Shown one piece after another: positions 40,614 to 40,855 of a stretch of DNA of 40,855 bases. Every line of letters starts with the position of its first letter. Position 1 is the first letter of the stretch. Source of the DNA: a virus; IMG/VR virus record IMGVR_UViG_3300038427_000225, positions 1 to 40,855 of that record, one strand, 5' to 3'. The translations under genes were made by a program, and so were the position numbers. A model generated the notes under the pieces. That model was not told the DNA's origin. It saw nothing but the letters and a program-made list of their open reading frames with translations, and did no database searches.

Positions 40614-40855
40614 TCACCTGATACCTTCACGGCGTTCGAGCCAAGCTCCTAATGGCCGTGATTGCATGACCGTTGCCAGGTTATCGCCGGCTGGGGCTGG
40701 CTGCCCACTGGTTGCCGTCGCGGCTGCCCGAAGGCCGAAGAAGTGCGTACCCTGATAAGCACGCGGGGCAGAAAAGGTCATAACCTTCTTAGGGGGGCGG
40801 GACTTAGACTTCTTGGACTTCTTCGACGTTGGGGGCGTGCTCTTTGCAATGTGGA
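40614..40855 (-). CDS. Partial ORF at right edge, Lys/Ser/Pro-rich then mixed
   Basis: A frame open from base 40855 to a TGA at 40614-40616, giving the last 80 codons of a possible protein. It starts with a basic low-complexity tract (TSKKSKKSKSRPPKK), then VMTFSAPRAYQGTHFFGLRA and an Ala/Pro-rich part ending LERREGIR. It may be a basic DNA-binding or scaffold-like tail, but its start is outside the window and the opposite strand is also open over part of it. Confidence 0.35.
   Translation of the reverse strand, partial: HIAKSTPPTSKKSKKSKSRPPKKVMTFSAPRAYQGTHFFGLRAAATATSGQPAPAGDNLATVMQSRPLGAWLERREGIR

Noticed and set aside
40399-40617. Minus-strand 72-codon frame
   Set aside because: No ribosome site, composition typical of chance frames in GC-rich DNA, and it conflicts with both neighbouring frames.
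1-40855. Circular join of the two window ends
   Set aside because: Reading the initiator gene across the ends does not continue its expected C-terminal motif and hits a stop after about 27 codons, so the ends are probably not contiguous.
1-40855. CRISPR arrays, insertion sequences and integrase/attachment sites
   Set aside because: No regularly spaced repeats with spacers, no transposase frames with inverted repeats and no recombinase gene were seen.

Overview
The window is a segment of a tailed bacteriophage genome (Caudoviricetes), most likely a short-tailed podovirus. It has a large terminase, portal, scaffold, HK97-like capsid protein, a neck-adaptor candidate, a nozzle-like 708-residue protein, several spike and fibre proteins and a giant internal virion protein, but no tape measure, tail-tube or sheath gene. 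Almost every supported gene is on the minus strand, so the map is read from high to low coordinates. Ribosome binding sites are of the GGAGG type, start-stop overlaps (ATGA, TAATG) are common, and base composition is moderate. The host is a bacterium but cannot be named from the sequence. The window cuts a gene at the left end and probably one at the right, so it is not a complete genome.

Layout in transcription order. (a) 40.8-38.1 kb: a poorly defined end, a candidate promoter and small genes, several of them Cys-rich. (b) 38.1-34.6 kb: large terminase, a GroES-like co-chaperonin, a small protein, a complete tRNA with an initiator-Met signature, an HNH-AP2 endonuclease and an intrinsic terminator. 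(c) 34.6-26.7 kb: portal, small conserved proteins, scaffold, major capsid protein, fibre-like protein, adaptor. (d) 26.7-16.5 kb: spike and fibre region. Three consecutive genes here carry Sec signal peptides, which is unusual for phage virion-type proteins. It also holds a holin-like protein and the 708-residue nozzle candidate. (e) 16.5-8.8 kb: a Gly/Gln-rich protein, a Gln-rich coiled-coil protein and a 1,912-residue ejection-type protein. (f) 8.8-6.1 kb: a cassette of three metabolic-type enzymes: a DDAH/amidinotransferase-like protein, a phosphatidylserine-decarboxylase-like pyruvoyl enzyme and an agmatine-deiminase-like protein, closed by an intrinsic terminator. (g) 5.8-0 kb: a near-consensus sigma70 promoter with a repeat-containing leader drives an early-type operon. 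It encodes small proteins, a phage CsrA, a second HNH endonuclease, an ERF annealing protein with a YqaJ-type exonuclease, and a replisome-organizer-type initiator whose gene contains nine AACGTT boxes, mostly phased on about 11 bp.

The strongest candidates for something undescribed are the late-transcribed trio of guanidine and decarboxylase enzymes at 6.1-8.8 kb and the trio of signal-peptide proteins at 22.4-26.7 kb. After these come the helically phased intragenic iterons in the initiator gene, the phage-encoded initiator-like tRNA, and the phage CsrA. No lysis enzyme, integrase, DNA polymerase or RNA polymerase was recognised in this window.
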